Shown here: positions 31,165-39,499 of the stretch, piece after piece
How the letters are laid out: every line of letters begins with the position of its first letter
How positions within the stretch are numbered: the stretch's first letter is position 1
From: CAIUVD01 sp044338255
GTDB lineage: Bacteria > Planctomycetota > UBA11346
Assembly: GCA_044338255.1 (NCBI GenBank)
Contig: JBIILZ010000006.1
Location: 1 to 62,056 of the forward strand
DNA length: 62,056 nucleotides
Direction: 5' to 3'
Notes under the pieces: generated by a model
What the model was told of the DNA's origin: nothing
Database searches by the model: none
The model's input: only the letters and a program-made list of their open reading frames with translations
Position numbers and translations under genes: made by a program

Positions 31165-33087
31165 ATGCGTCGTTTGGTTCCTTCCCTCCTCCTGGTCGCC
31201 AGCGCGACCATCACTCTTGTCGCTGAAGCCGCTGAAGCCGCTGAGGCCGCCGAGGCCGCTGACGCCGCTGACTCCACCGAGGCCACCGCGACGGTGGTCC
31301 CGCTCATCGTCACCGCCGATCGCCAACCCACAGAAGCCTGGCGCTCGACCGCCACCACCGCCGTCGTCACCACTGACGATGACCGCGAACGCGGCTACAC
31401 CAGCAACCTCACCGAACGTATCGATGGTCTTCCCGGGGTCAGCGCCCTGGGCGTGAATGGCAACGTCGATGGCGGACTTTCGAGCATCCGCATCCGCGGC
31501 GGGAATTCCTACGATACGCGCATTCTGCTCGATGGGATCCCGGTCATCGATCCGACCGGCACCCAGGGCCAGGCCAACGCCGCGTTCATCGATGGCTCGG
31601 GCATCACCAGCATCGAAGTCGTCAATGGCGCCCAGAGCGGGCTGTACGGCAGCAATTCCGGCGGCGGCGTGGTCAACCTGCTGACGGTACGCCCGACGGC
31701 GGTACCGACCACCACCGCGCGCATCGAAGCCGGTTCGTTTGGCACCGCGCGCGTGAACGGCACCACCACCGGTCCCCTCGGTGAATCCTTTGGCTACGCG
31801 GTGGCGGTGGGCGCCATGCACAGCGATGGCATCTCCAGCGCCAGTCTGCCGAAAGACCACGGACGCAGTGCCGATCACGAGCGCGATCCGCTGAATCGCC
31901 TGGGGGTCACCGCCCGCGTCGAAGCCCGTCCGGCACCGAGGACCACGCTGTACGTCGGTGCCCGTGGGGATCTTTCGAATCAGGATTTCGACGCCGGCTT
32001 CCCCACCGATCCGGAGGACGCCAGCGCCAACAACAAGTTCCGTTCGCTGCGCGGCACCGCCGGCGGTGCGGTGCAGCTGGAGAAGACGTCGTTCAGTGCC
32101 GACGCCGCTCACACCGCCAGCAAGCGCGTCTACGACACCGCCGGCTATGCCGCCGACTACCGTGGCCGAGAGGACTACCTCGCCGGCAAGGTCACCACGC
32201 ATGTACTCACCCCCGGCAGCCGGCGAGATTGGGCCCTCGACCGCGTCGATCTGACGCTCGGCGGCGATGTCCAACGCGATCAGGCCACGATCAGTGACGG
32301 CAACCCTGAATTCTCCGAGAGCGCTTCGCTGACCGGCGGCTGGGCCCAGGCCCTGATTGGCGACCGCTATGTGGAGGCCAGCGTCAGCGGGCGCATCGAC
32401 CACCACAGTCAGGAAGGCGACAACGGCACCTGGCGCTGCGGCTTGGCGGTGTTTCCGCTCGACGAGCTTAAACTCCATGCCGCTCTCGGTACCGGCTTCC
32501 GCGCCCCCAGCCTGTATGAGTTGTATGATCCGTTCGCCGGCAATCCCGCACTCGCCGCCCAGCGTTCACGCAGCAGCGAAGTCGGTCAAGAAACCCGCCT
32601 GCCGGGCGGCTTGACGTTCTCGAACGTGGCCTTCCGCACGGACTACCTGCAGTCCATCGATTACGACTTCTCGACCAACGCGTATGTCAACACCGGGGCC
32701 TACCATAACGATGGCGTCGAAAGCGCCCTCGCCTGGAAGCCCGAAGCCAGCGGTCCCCGCGTGCTGGTGGCATGGACCTGGCAACACGCGAATCCCGACA
32801 GCGAGGCCCACCTGCTGCTCATTCCCCGCAATCGCGTGGTGGTGCAGCCGGCGTGGTACTTCGACAAGGCCTGGGCATCCCTGCGACTCGACGCCGTCAG
32901 CAGCCGTCCCTTCGGCAAGGAGCTGCCCGGGTATGCGCTGTTGGGCGCCGCTGTCGGCTATACCCTCACCCCCATCTGGGAGGTCTACATGCGCGGCGAG
33001 AACCTGACCAACACCGCCTATGAAGTGAACCCTGGCTATGCCACGCCGGGAGCTTCCTGCTACGGCGGCGTGACGGCGACCTTCTGA
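31165..33087 (+). CDS. btuB: TonB-dependent receptor, BtuB-like vitamin B12 transporter
   Basis: Outer-membrane receptor for corrinoids, 640 residues. The signal peptide is MRRLVPSLLLVASATITLVA, followed by an Ala-Glu-Ala repeat and a TonB-box-like VVPLIVTADRQP near 44-55. The plug domain contains GLSSIRIRGGNSYDTRILLDG and IEVVNGAQSGLYGSNSGGG. The rest is a beta-barrel ending in GVTATF with the terminal phenylalanine expected of outer-membrane barrels. GGAG at 31154 supports the ATG. B12 specificity is inferred from the riboswitch and the downstream FecCD permease. ExbB/ExbD/TonB are not in the window. Confidence 0.92.
   Translation: MRRLVPSLLLVASATITLVAEAAEAAEAAEAADAADSTEATATVVPLIVTADRQPTEAWRSTATTAVVTTDDDRERGYTSNLTERIDGLPGVSALGVNGNVDGGLSSIRIRGGNSYDTRILLDGIPVIDPTGTQGQANAAFIDGSGITSIEVVNGAQSGLYGSNSGGGVVNLLTVRPTAVPTTTARIEAGSFGTARVNGTTTGPLGESFGYAVAVGAMHSDGISSASLPKDHGRSADHERDPLNRLGVTARVEARPAPRTTLYVGARGDLSNQDFDAGFPTDPEDASANNKFRSLRGTAGGAVQLEKTSFSADAAHTASKRVYDTAGYAADYRGREDYLAGKVTTHVLTPGSRRDWALDRVDLTLGGDVQRDQATISDGNPEFSESASLTGGWAQALIGDRYVEASVSGRIDHHSQEGDNGTWRCGLAVFPLDELKLHAALGTGFRAPSLYELYDPFAGNPALAAQRSRSSEVGQETRLPGGLTFSNVAFRTDYLQSIDYDFSTNAYVNTGAYHNDGVESALAWKPEASGPRVLVAWTWQHANPDSEAHLLLIPRNRVVVQPAWYFDKAWASLRLDAVSSRPFGKELPGYALLGAAVGYTLTPIWEVYMRGENLTNTAYEVNPGYATPGASCYGGVTATF
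31222..31275 (+). repeat. 9-bp in-frame tandem repeat, 6 copies, at the mature BtuB N-terminus
   Basis: GCTGAAGCC and close variants occur six times just after the signal peptide and encode Ala-Glu-Ala units before the TonB box. Copy-number change would alter the spacer length without breaking the frame. Confidence 0.9.
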
Positions 33088-33124
33088 TGCGATTGTGGGC
33101 GATCTGATGCGACTGTGGGCGATC
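33085..33124 (+). repeat. 20-bp tandem duplication at the btuB stop / btuC start
   Basis: TGATGCGAYTGTGGGCGATC is present twice in direct succession with one mismatch (33085-33104 and 33105-33124). The first copy contains the btuB stop overlapping an ATG. That ATG starts a six-codon reading frame (MRLWAI) ending in the TGA of the second copy, which overlaps the real btuC ATG. Confidence 0.95.
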
Positions 33125-34084
33125 CTCGGTGCTGCCCTGGTGTTCGCCCTGGCCCTCGGCCTGGGCCTCGGCCACGGCTCGCTCGCGGATGCGACGAGCC
33201 GTGGCGTCTTCCTTGAGCTGCGCGGTCTGCGCGTGGTCTGCGCCGGCCTCGCCGGGGCGGCCCTGGCCATCGCCGGGGTGCTCATGCAGGGGCTCTTCCG
33301 CAATCCGCTGGCGAGTCCGTCGGTGCTCGGCACCACCGCCGGGGCCGCGCTCGGCGGCCAGGCGGTGCTGCTCGGCCATACCGCCCTTGCCGGATTCTTG
33401 CCCTGGTGGCTGGCGGCTGAGATGGTCCTGCCCCTGGGCTGCCTGAGCGGTGCCGCCGCCGCCTTGGCGCTGCTGCTGGTGGTCGCCCGCGCAGTGCAGC
33501 AGCGCGGCGGCGATCAGACCCTCGGCGTGCTGCTCACCGGCTTCCTCTTGTCATCGGCGTGTGCCAGCATCGCCGCCCTGCTCACCTGGCTGGCGCAGGC
33601 CAACTGGGAAATCGGACGTATGCTGGTGGCTTTTTCCCTCGGTGGCGTCGACGGCAAGGGCCTGCGCCACGTCGCCCTGGCGACGCCCTTGGTGGTCATC
33701 GGCGGGCTCGCCGCCTGGGCCTGGGGCCGGCAACTCGATGTGCTGCTGGCCGGTGATGACGAAGCCGCCGCCCTCGGCATCGAGGTCCGCAGCGCGCGCT
33801 TCTGGATCCTCGCCTGGACTGCCGTGCTCACCGCCGCCGCCACCGCCATCGGCGGTGGCGTGGCCTTCGTCGGCCTGATCGTGCCCCATGCCCTGCGCCC
33901 CTTCACCGGCGTCAGCCACCGCCGGCTGATCCCCGCCGCCGCTATCGGCGGCGCGGCCTTCGTCATCGCCTGCGATGCGCTCTGCCGCCTCGCCCCGGGT
34001 GGAGAACTGCCCCTGGGAGTGGTCACCGGGCTGATCGGTGCCCCGGTCTTCGGGATCCTGGTCCTGCGCCTGCACCGCGTCTGA
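33107..34084 (+). CDS. btuC: FecCD-family ABC permease, BtuC-like
   Basis: Inner-membrane permease for corrinoid import, 325 residues with about ten helices. Family landmarks are LRGLRVVCAGLAGAALAIAG, MQGLFRNPLASPSVLG, GGVAFVGLIVPHALRPFTG and ELPLGVVTGLIGAPVFG. It follows btuB in the riboswitch-controlled transcript and probably partners with BtuD/BtuF encoded at 5561-7230. The ATG at 33107 is the second copy of a duplicated start region. A GTG at 33095 is open in frame but would merely translate part of the duplicated segment. Confidence 0.9.
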   Translation: MRLWAILGAALVFALALGLGLGHGSLADATSRGVFLELRGLRVVCAGLAGAALAIAGVLMQGLFRNPLASPSVLGTTAGAALGGQAVLLGHTALAGFLPWWLAAEMVLPLGCLSGAAAALALLLVVARAVQQRGGDQTLGVLLTGFLLSSACASIAALLTWLAQANWEIGRMLVAFSLGGVDGKGLRHVALATPLVVIGGLAAWAWGRQLDVLLAGDDEAAALGIEVRSARFWILAWTAVLTAAATAIGGGVAFVGLIVPHALRPFTGVSHRRLIPAAAIGGAAFVIACDALCRLAPGGELPLGVVTGLIGAPVFGILVLRLHRV

Positions 34085-34114
34085 AAATGTCATGCGCCGC
34101 ACGAAACAACCCAC

Positions 34115-34201
34115 CTAGGAGTCCGTCGGAGATAGGCGCCCGAGGATGGCGAAGGGATCGTGCGGCAGATCCAAGGCGGCAAAGCGGGCGGATAGCGAGA
34201 G
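34115..34201 (-). other. in-frame coding-like extension after the TPR gene's TAG stop
   Basis: Directly after the amber codon of the TPR gene the same frame stays open for 28 codons to a second TAG at 34115-34117. It reads like protein (DLPHDPFAILGRL, then SPTDS) with mostly G/C third positions. The first TAG lies within a perfect hairpin, GATAGC and GCTATC around a 4-nt loop (34191-34206). This could be a recent nonsense mutation, readthrough, or chance. Confidence 0.4.
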
Positions 34202-37123
34202 CTATCTGACCGTTTTGCCAACGCCGGAGCTGTCGTCGAGCAGGGAGATCGCCGTCTGCAACAGCGAGTGCTGGGCAACCACCGCTCCCGGGCTGGCGAA
34301 GGACGCGCGCTCGTCAGCGTACGAATGCCAGCGCTTGATCTGCGCCGGTTTCGTCGGCTTGGGCATCGTCAATACCGGCCGAGGTGCCAGACGGATCCCC
34401 TCGGCATGTGCCGCGACGAGGGTGAAGAGCGCCCCGAGATCGCGGATCTGGTCCACCGCTACCTGGTGATGATGGTGGCCAGGATCCAGGCGCATGAGCG
34501 CCAGCGCCAAGCGTTCGCGCTCGGCACGCGGAAGGCGCAGCTCGCCATCGAGTTCGAGCAGGTGAGAGATGGCATTGAAGTAATCGGGGTCGAGGGCGAT
34601 GGCGGCGCGAAATGCGCTGGCGGCATCGGCATGGCGCTCCTGTTGCGAGCGTAGGTAACCGAGGAGGTACTGATGGCGGGGATTCTTCGGCTCGCGCTCG
34701 ACGAGGCCGGTGAAGACCTCCTCGGCAATGCGCTTGGCATCGACGCCGCCGAAGACCCCCTCGCATCCGAAGCAGTGGCTCTCCATCCGTCCGAAAGCCT
34801 TGGGCATAAGCTCGAACGCACGGCGGAAATGGACCGCGGCCTCCTTATCGCGGCCGAGCTTGGCGAGGGTCACCGCCATGCGCGATTGCACACAATAGGT
34901 GCGATCGAGGATCGCCTCCGAGACGCGATAGGCCTCCGCAGCGCGCGTCGCCAGCCCGGCGCGCAGGAGCACATCGGCGGCTTCGCCAGCGCGGATCGCG
35001 GCGATTACCGTATGTAAGGGCTTGGCCTCGTCCGCACGCCCGAGCTTCGCCAAGGCTTCTGCCAACACCGCCCGCGCACGCATGCGGTCGCCCGGCCCTT
35101 GATCGCCGTCACTGGGATCCATTTCCATCGCCAACCGCGCGAGCTTCTCGGCCGCCGCCGGCTGACCGGCATCGAGCTGGAGTTGCGCGAGCCAGATCAA
35201 TGGCCGCTCCTCGAGAGCATCGCTACGCCGCAGACGCTCGCAGACCTCGCCCGCTTGCGCGCCATCGAGGCGCCGCAGCAAGACATAGGCGGCGTCACAA
35301 GCGGGCTCCTGATCGAGGGCCAGCAGCGCCAAGCGGCGAGCCTCGACGGGTTTGCCGACCTCGGCGAAAGCCGTGCCGGCAACCACCGCCAAGGGCGGAC
35401 GACCTTCATGGCTATCGGCGCCATCTTGGAGTTGAGAAAAGTCCTCGACGCCCCAGCCCTCGGCACTGGTGAGCAGCGTCACCGCGTCCGCCGATCGGCC
35501 CACCGCGACATACAAACGGACGAGCCCGGCGAGGGCCCCGTCGACGGCGGCATTGTCCCATTCATGCTTGGCCGGCAGCGCCAACGAGGCTGCCAACAGC
35601 TGTTCGGCCAACACCGCTTGGCCATTGGTGACCAGCAGCTGCGTGCGTCGCGAAGCTTCCTGATCCCAGGCATTTATGGGGCTTGCAGGAAGCACGCCGT
35701 AAGCAGCGACGGCTTCGCTGACCAGTTCCGGCCGCTTCAACACCGTGCCCAGCGTCAACAGGCGCATCGCCAACTCATTGCCCCCGGGCCTGCTCTCTGT
35801 CGACTGATCCTCGTCCTCGTCCGTCGCCGCCGCCGCATCCTCGATCTTCGGCGTCACGAGCACAGGCGGATGCAGCTGCGCTTCGAGCTGAGCGCGAATC
35901 GCCACCACTGCACCATCGACCTCGTCGGCGGCCAGCAGCAGTTCGATCAATTGACCTTGATGGGCCGCCGCCGCGCGGTGGTCATGAAGCATCTGCTGCA
36001 GCTCCTCGTCGCGACCCAGCTGGCCGGCGAGCTGACCGTAGATCGACCATAACGGACGCTCGGGCTCCTTGCGCAACAGATCGCGCAGCAGGTCGCAGAG
36101 TTCCTGCGGACGATGTTCGGCGAGGTCGTCCAACGGCAGTTGCTGCAGCAACCGCTCACTGCGCTTGCCGGCCTGTTCGAGGCGGGCCACCACATCGGCG
36201 TTGCGCTGGCCGATGACCAATTGCGTGAGATAGGCGGCCTCGGCCTGCTCACGATACCAGCGATTAGAGCGCTCGGCAGTCGTCGACGGAAACTTCTTTT
36301 CCAAGGCTTCGAACAAGGGCACGGAATCGGCATCGTGGATCAAACCCCAGGGGACGAACTTCAAAGTGTCGATGCGCGCGAGCGCTTCACGCACCGCCAA
36401 TGCGCGGGTGCGGCGGCCCGTCACCTTGAAATCCTGGAGATTCAAAGACAAGGCGCTGCGGATCACCGCCAAGGTCCGTGGCTCGCCGACCAACGGCAGC
36501 AGATCCGGCAATTCGAGTGAGGCGTAGACATTTTTAGCGACGGCCTTCACCTGCCGCTCAACTGCCTGGACCACCGCCTGCGGATCGTCTTCGCTATCGA
36601 TGAGTGCGACGTCGGCCCGCCCCAGATTGCCGCCGCCATGGCGCCCGCTGGCAGCGTGCGCCATGGCCAGCGCCTCATGTTGAGCGGGAAGGTCCATGGC
36701 CAGGGTGGCGGCGATCAGTCGCCAAGCCGCCGCCTGGCAGGCCTGAGCCGCCGGCAAGGTCTCGGCGTGGGCGCGCAGACCGGTGACGATGGCCGGCCAA
36801 TACGCCGGCACCGGCAAGGCTGCGAGCAGCTCGGCTGAGCTTGCGGGCGAGGTTTGCGAATCGCGATTTTCGCCTTGGAATTGAACGGGTGTCAGACGCC
36901 GAGCGAACTCCAACCAGCCGGCGGCGTCGCGTGCCGGGTTGGCGGCAAAGGCCGTCACCTCGCTGGACGTGAGCACGGCCTTGCCGACCGCATCGGCCTT
37001 CACTGCCGGCGCATGGAGATCGGCGAGGATCGCCGCCGCGCCGCGCAGGCCGTCGCCTTCGGCCGCAGGTCCCAGACCGCAGGCGAGCACGAGCAGGGAA
37101 TAAACGATTGCAGAGGTACGCAT
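34202..37123 (-). CDS. large exported TPR-repeat protein, 973 aa
   Basis: The protein starts with a signal peptide (MRTSAIVYSLLVLACGLGPAAEG). The rest is largely helical repeat. Degenerate repeats occupy about 30-560, and clearer TPRs lie from about 560 onward (AAEKLARLAMEMDP, KEAAVHFRRAFELMP, HADAASAFRAAIALDPDYF). Near 790 there is a 'SHCFGCEGVFGG' segment with two cysteines. It probably acts in the periplasm or at the outer membrane as a scaffold. Three upstream in-frame ATG/TTG-type starts exist; the ATG at 37123 gives the best signal peptide. Its TAG stop is followed by an in-frame coding-like tail (separate entry). No operon partner is present. Confidence 0.78.
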   Translation of the reverse strand: MRTSAIVYSLLVLACGLGPAAEGDGLRGAAAILADLHAPAVKADAVGKAVLTSSEVTAFAANPARDAAGWLEFARRLTPVQFQGENRDSQTSPASSAELLAALPVPAYWPAIVTGLRAHAETLPAAQACQAAAWRLIAATLAMDLPAQHEALAMAHAASGRHGGGNLGRADVALIDSEDDPQAVVQAVERQVKAVAKNVYASLELPDLLPLVGEPRTLAVIRSALSLNLQDFKVTGRRTRALAVREALARIDTLKFVPWGLIHDADSVPLFEALEKKFPSTTAERSNRWYREQAEAAYLTQLVIGQRNADVVARLEQAGKRSERLLQQLPLDDLAEHRPQELCDLLRDLLRKEPERPLWSIYGQLAGQLGRDEELQQMLHDHRAAAAHQGQLIELLLAADEVDGAVVAIRAQLEAQLHPPVLVTPKIEDAAAATDEDEDQSTESRPGGNELAMRLLTLGTVLKRPELVSEAVAAYGVLPASPINAWDQEASRRTQLLVTNGQAVLAEQLLAASLALPAKHEWDNAAVDGALAGLVRLYVAVGRSADAVTLLTSAEGWGVEDFSQLQDGADSHEGRPPLAVVAGTAFAEVGKPVEARRLALLALDQEPACDAAYVLLRRLDGAQAGEVCERLRRSDALEERPLIWLAQLQLDAGQPAAAEKLARLAMEMDPSDGDQGPGDRMRARAVLAEALAKLGRADEAKPLHTVIAAIRAGEAADVLLRAGLATRAAEAYRVSEAILDRTYCVQSRMAVTLAKLGRDKEAAVHFRRAFELMPKAFGRMESHCFGCEGVFGGVDAKRIAEEVFTGLVEREPKNPRHQYLLGYLRSQQERHADAASAFRAAIALDPDYFNAISHLLELDGELRLPRAERERLALALMRLDPGHHHHQVAVDQIRDLGALFTLVAAHAEGIRLAPRPVLTMPKPTKPAQIKRWHSYADERASFASPGAVVAQHSLLQTAISLLDDSSGVGKTVR

Positions 37124-37335
37124 GATGCGCGAGTAGAGCAACGATATCATGATGCACAATCCTTAGCCAAGCTGCCTATCCGCATTTCTACGGCGGTAGA
37201 CTGACGCGGCAAATCGTTCATCTACAGCATTGCATTATACAACGATTATTTGTCATTTGCATGCGGCATATTCATTAAAAATCCATTTGCCTGATGAGGA
37301 TAAAAGTAAACGTTTTAGAGGTAGGAATCGAACCC

Positions 37336-37662
37336 ATGAACAATCACTTGCGCCAATATTTGCGACTGCCCTTGGGCCAGCCGGCACCGGCGATTGAAAA
37401 GGCGAAGACCCCGGTCAACCCCTTCAGCAATGCTGTCGATCCGAGTAAGCTGTACCCCCTGCATCTCGAGCTGCTAATGCGCGATCTGCACACCATTGGC
37501 GAGGTTCCCGAGAAGTGGCGCGTGCTCGATGCCACCGAGACGCGTTTGGATGAACACGGTATGGAGATCGAATTCACCCTAGTACGCAAAGGCACCGATT
37601 TGGTGTGGCGGCGCAGCGTGCTAATCAGTGGGGGCCGTCTGGTGCGGATCAAGGCACTCTAA
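37336..37662 (+). CDS. small hypothetical protein, 108 aa
   Basis: No family recognised. The N-terminal third is a linker (PLGQPAPAIEKAKTPVNPF). The rest looks like a compact alpha/beta domain (LHLELLMRDLHTIG, then the strand-rich WRVLDATETRLDEHGMEIE, VRKGTDLVWRRSVLIS). No signal peptide or membrane segment. The ATG at 37336 has an AGGA about nine bases upstream; an earlier ATG at 37294 has none. The upstream 210 bp are AT-rich compared with the rest of the window, suggesting a promoter region or different origin. Confidence 0.6.
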   Translation: MNNHLRQYLRLPLGQPAPAIEKAKTPVNPFSNAVDPSKLYPLHLELLMRDLHTIGEVPEKWRVLDATETRLDEHGMEIEFTLVRKGTDLVWRRSVLISGGRLVRIKAL

Positions 37663-37746
37663 AAAATCGATCCTCCGTCCTCTGAATACAAATAGTTCTC
37701 TCGGACGGTAAGGCCCAGCCAAGTAGCGGACATCTACTTCGACGAG

Positions 37747-37806
37747 GTGCCGCTGATAGTGCCGCTGATAGTGCCGCTGATAGTGCCGCTGATAGTGCCG
37801 CTGATA
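37747..37806 (+). repeat. 12-bp perfect tandem repeat, 5 copies, intergenic
   Basis: GTGCCGCTGATA is repeated five times without a change and followed by a partial copy. It lies between the end of the 108-aa gene and the 3' end of the LtaS-like gene, outside any gene I can support. The rest of this 216-bp gap shows nothing recognisable. Confidence 0.95.
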
Positions 37807-37878
37807 GTGCCCATCAGCGCCGGCAGCCGTCCATGCGCGCGTGTGGGGCGGTGGAGCCAGCGCGCTGAGGCGCGGAGG

Positions 37879-39495
37879 CTAACGCGGTAACGGCTGATCG
37901 TAGATGCGCGTCGGCGGCAGGGGCTGATCCGCCGGTAGCAGATCCGCGCCCCAGGTACGCAGGCGGCCCTGCCAACCGACCAGCGGCAGCACTGTGCGCC
38001 CGATATCGAGAAACGACGCCAGACGCGGATCCCGCCGCGCAGGCGCGCCGCTGTTGAGGAACACTAGGGGCACGTACTCGCGTTGGCCTTCGGGCCCGCG
38101 GGTGCGATCGCTGGTGGGCAGGCCCGCCGCGTGATCTCCAAACAACACCACCACGCCCTGCGGTGAGCGGGCGAGGAAGGCGCTGATTAGGCGTTCGAGC
38201 TGAGCATCGGTGGCCGCCAACGCGTTGTCGTAATCGCTGCCTCGATCGGGACCGCGCCACCAACTGCGATATTGTACGAAGGGCGTGTGGCTGCTCATGG
38301 TCACGACATGGAGTACGAACGGCGAGGGCAAGGCCGTCAGGCGCGGAATCAGCGCCTCTACCAGTTCGTTGTCGCGAGCCCCGAATTCTCCGGGATGCTG
38401 TTGCAGCCCGAGGTCGTGGATATCCCACAGCTCATAGCCAAGCCGCGGCATGACCTGGGCGAAATTGAAATACATCCCCGGCAGGCCATGCGCCAGGGCC
38501 GTCTGCCATCCTGCCCGGCGCAAGCGCATGATCCATGAATTCGGCCATAGGCAGGCCGGCTGATCGAAGCTCACCGCCATCCACAACGGTTCGACGCCTT
38601 CGATGACAGCGACATCGCAGTCCGAGGATCCGCCCGGCCCGTGGTAGCTCAGACAACGCGGAAACCACACGCCTCCGGCGGCGCGTTGCGCGAGGTGCGG
38701 CATCGCTCTCTCGATGCCGCCGACATCGAGGGACTCAACCTGGATCACCAGCAGGTCGCGCCGCGCGGTGCTTGGGGTGCTTGAGGTGCTTGAGGTGCTT
38801 GAGGTGCTTGGGGTGCTTAAGGGGACAGGTGCGACGATTTCGGTCTCAGGGCCGTAGCGCAGGGACGGCGCCGAAGGCGCCCGCCAGGCCTCCTGCAGCT
38901 GCAGCGGCAGAAGTCCATATTGACGCACGAACACCGCCTGGGCGGTATAGCGATCATCGCGTTCGCGGGCCGCCCACTGCAACGCGGCATCGACCTGCCA
39001 CACCAGCCAGGCAGTGGAGCTCAGCAGCAGGACGGCAGCAGCCGCCGACCAGCGCCCTGGCCAGCGCCGGCCATCGCACCAGCACCACCACAGCAGGGCC
39101 GGCACATCGGCAAGCAGCCAGAGCATGCCCAGGCTCAGCGGGACCACGCCGAAGCTCACGGCGGTGGCGCCTTCGCGGCCGACACTAAGGGCCGTGGCCC
39201 AGGTTAGGTGCAGACCGAAATAGGAGAAATAGCTCCAGCACAGCGCGAGGTAGAGCGTTTGCAGGCCCCACCCCAGGCCGACGCCGACGACCCCCAGGCC
39301 GCGCCACGCTGTCCACCAGCACAACGCCTGACCGAAACAGATCAGCGCTCCGAGGAGAACCTTGTGGGCATCCGAATACGCGAAGGACAGGGCCGTCGCG
39401 AAGGCCACGGTCTTGGCGGTGGAAAGACCAATGACCATGGCCCAGGCCCACCAGGCCGCGAACGTCTGGCGGCGAGGTGGGGGCACTGTCGACAC
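37879..39495 (-). CDS. LtaS-like phosphoglycerol transferase / sulfatase-family membrane enzyme
   Basis: A 538-residue protein: five or so membrane helices (about 10-175), a linker, then an extracytoplasmic alkaline-phosphatase-superfamily domain. Metal and active-site landmarks of LtaS-type enzymes are visible: VIQVESLD, YHGPGGSSDCD (a Ser where LtaS has its Thr nucleophile), HVVTMSSHTPF and VVLFGDHAAGLP. Such enzymes transfer phosphoglycerol (or phosphoethanolamine) to lipids or glycans; in a diderm the acceptor may be a membrane-derived oligosaccharide or lipid A-type glycan, which is inference. The GTG start lies 4 nt after the gltX stop, so they are co-transcribed. The linker is a 9-bp-repeat-encoded Ser-Thr-Ser region. 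Confidence 0.83.
   Translation of the reverse strand: MSTVPPPRRQTFAAWWAWAMVIGLSTAKTVAFATALSFAYSDAHKVLLGALICFGQALCWWTAWRGLGVVGVGLGWGLQTLYLALCWSYFSYFGLHLTWATALSVGREGATAVSFGVVPLSLGMLWLLADVPALLWWCWCDGRRWPGRWSAAAAVLLLSSTAWLVWQVDAALQWAARERDDRYTAQAVFVRQYGLLPLQLQEAWRAPSAPSLRYGPETEIVAPVPLSTPSTSSTSSTSSTPSTARRDLLVIQVESLDVGGIERAMPHLAQRAAGGVWFPRCLSYHGPGGSSDCDVAVIEGVEPLWMAVSFDQPACLWPNSWIMRLRRAGWQTALAHGLPGMYFNFAQVMPRLGYELWDIHDLGLQQHPGEFGARDNELVEALIPRLTALPSPFVLHVVTMSSHTPFVQYRSWWRGPDRGSDYDNALAATDAQLERLISAFLARSPQGVVVLFGDHAAGLPTSDRTRGPEGQREYVPLVFLNSGAPARRDPRLASFLDIGRTVLPLVGWQGRLRTWGADLLPADQPLPPTRIYDQPLPR
38768..38821 (-). repeat. 9-bp in-frame tandem repeat, 6 copies, in the LtaS-like gene
   Basis: Plus-strand units are GTGCTTGAG and variants. 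On the coding strand they encode a Ser-Ser-Thr linker between the membrane part and the catalytic domain. Confidence 0.92.
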
Positions 39496-39499
39496 CGGC

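Noticed and set aside
37747..37806. CRISPR array
   Set aside because: Units are directly adjacent with no spacers, and there are no cas genes. The same holds for the arrays at 57523 and 14169.
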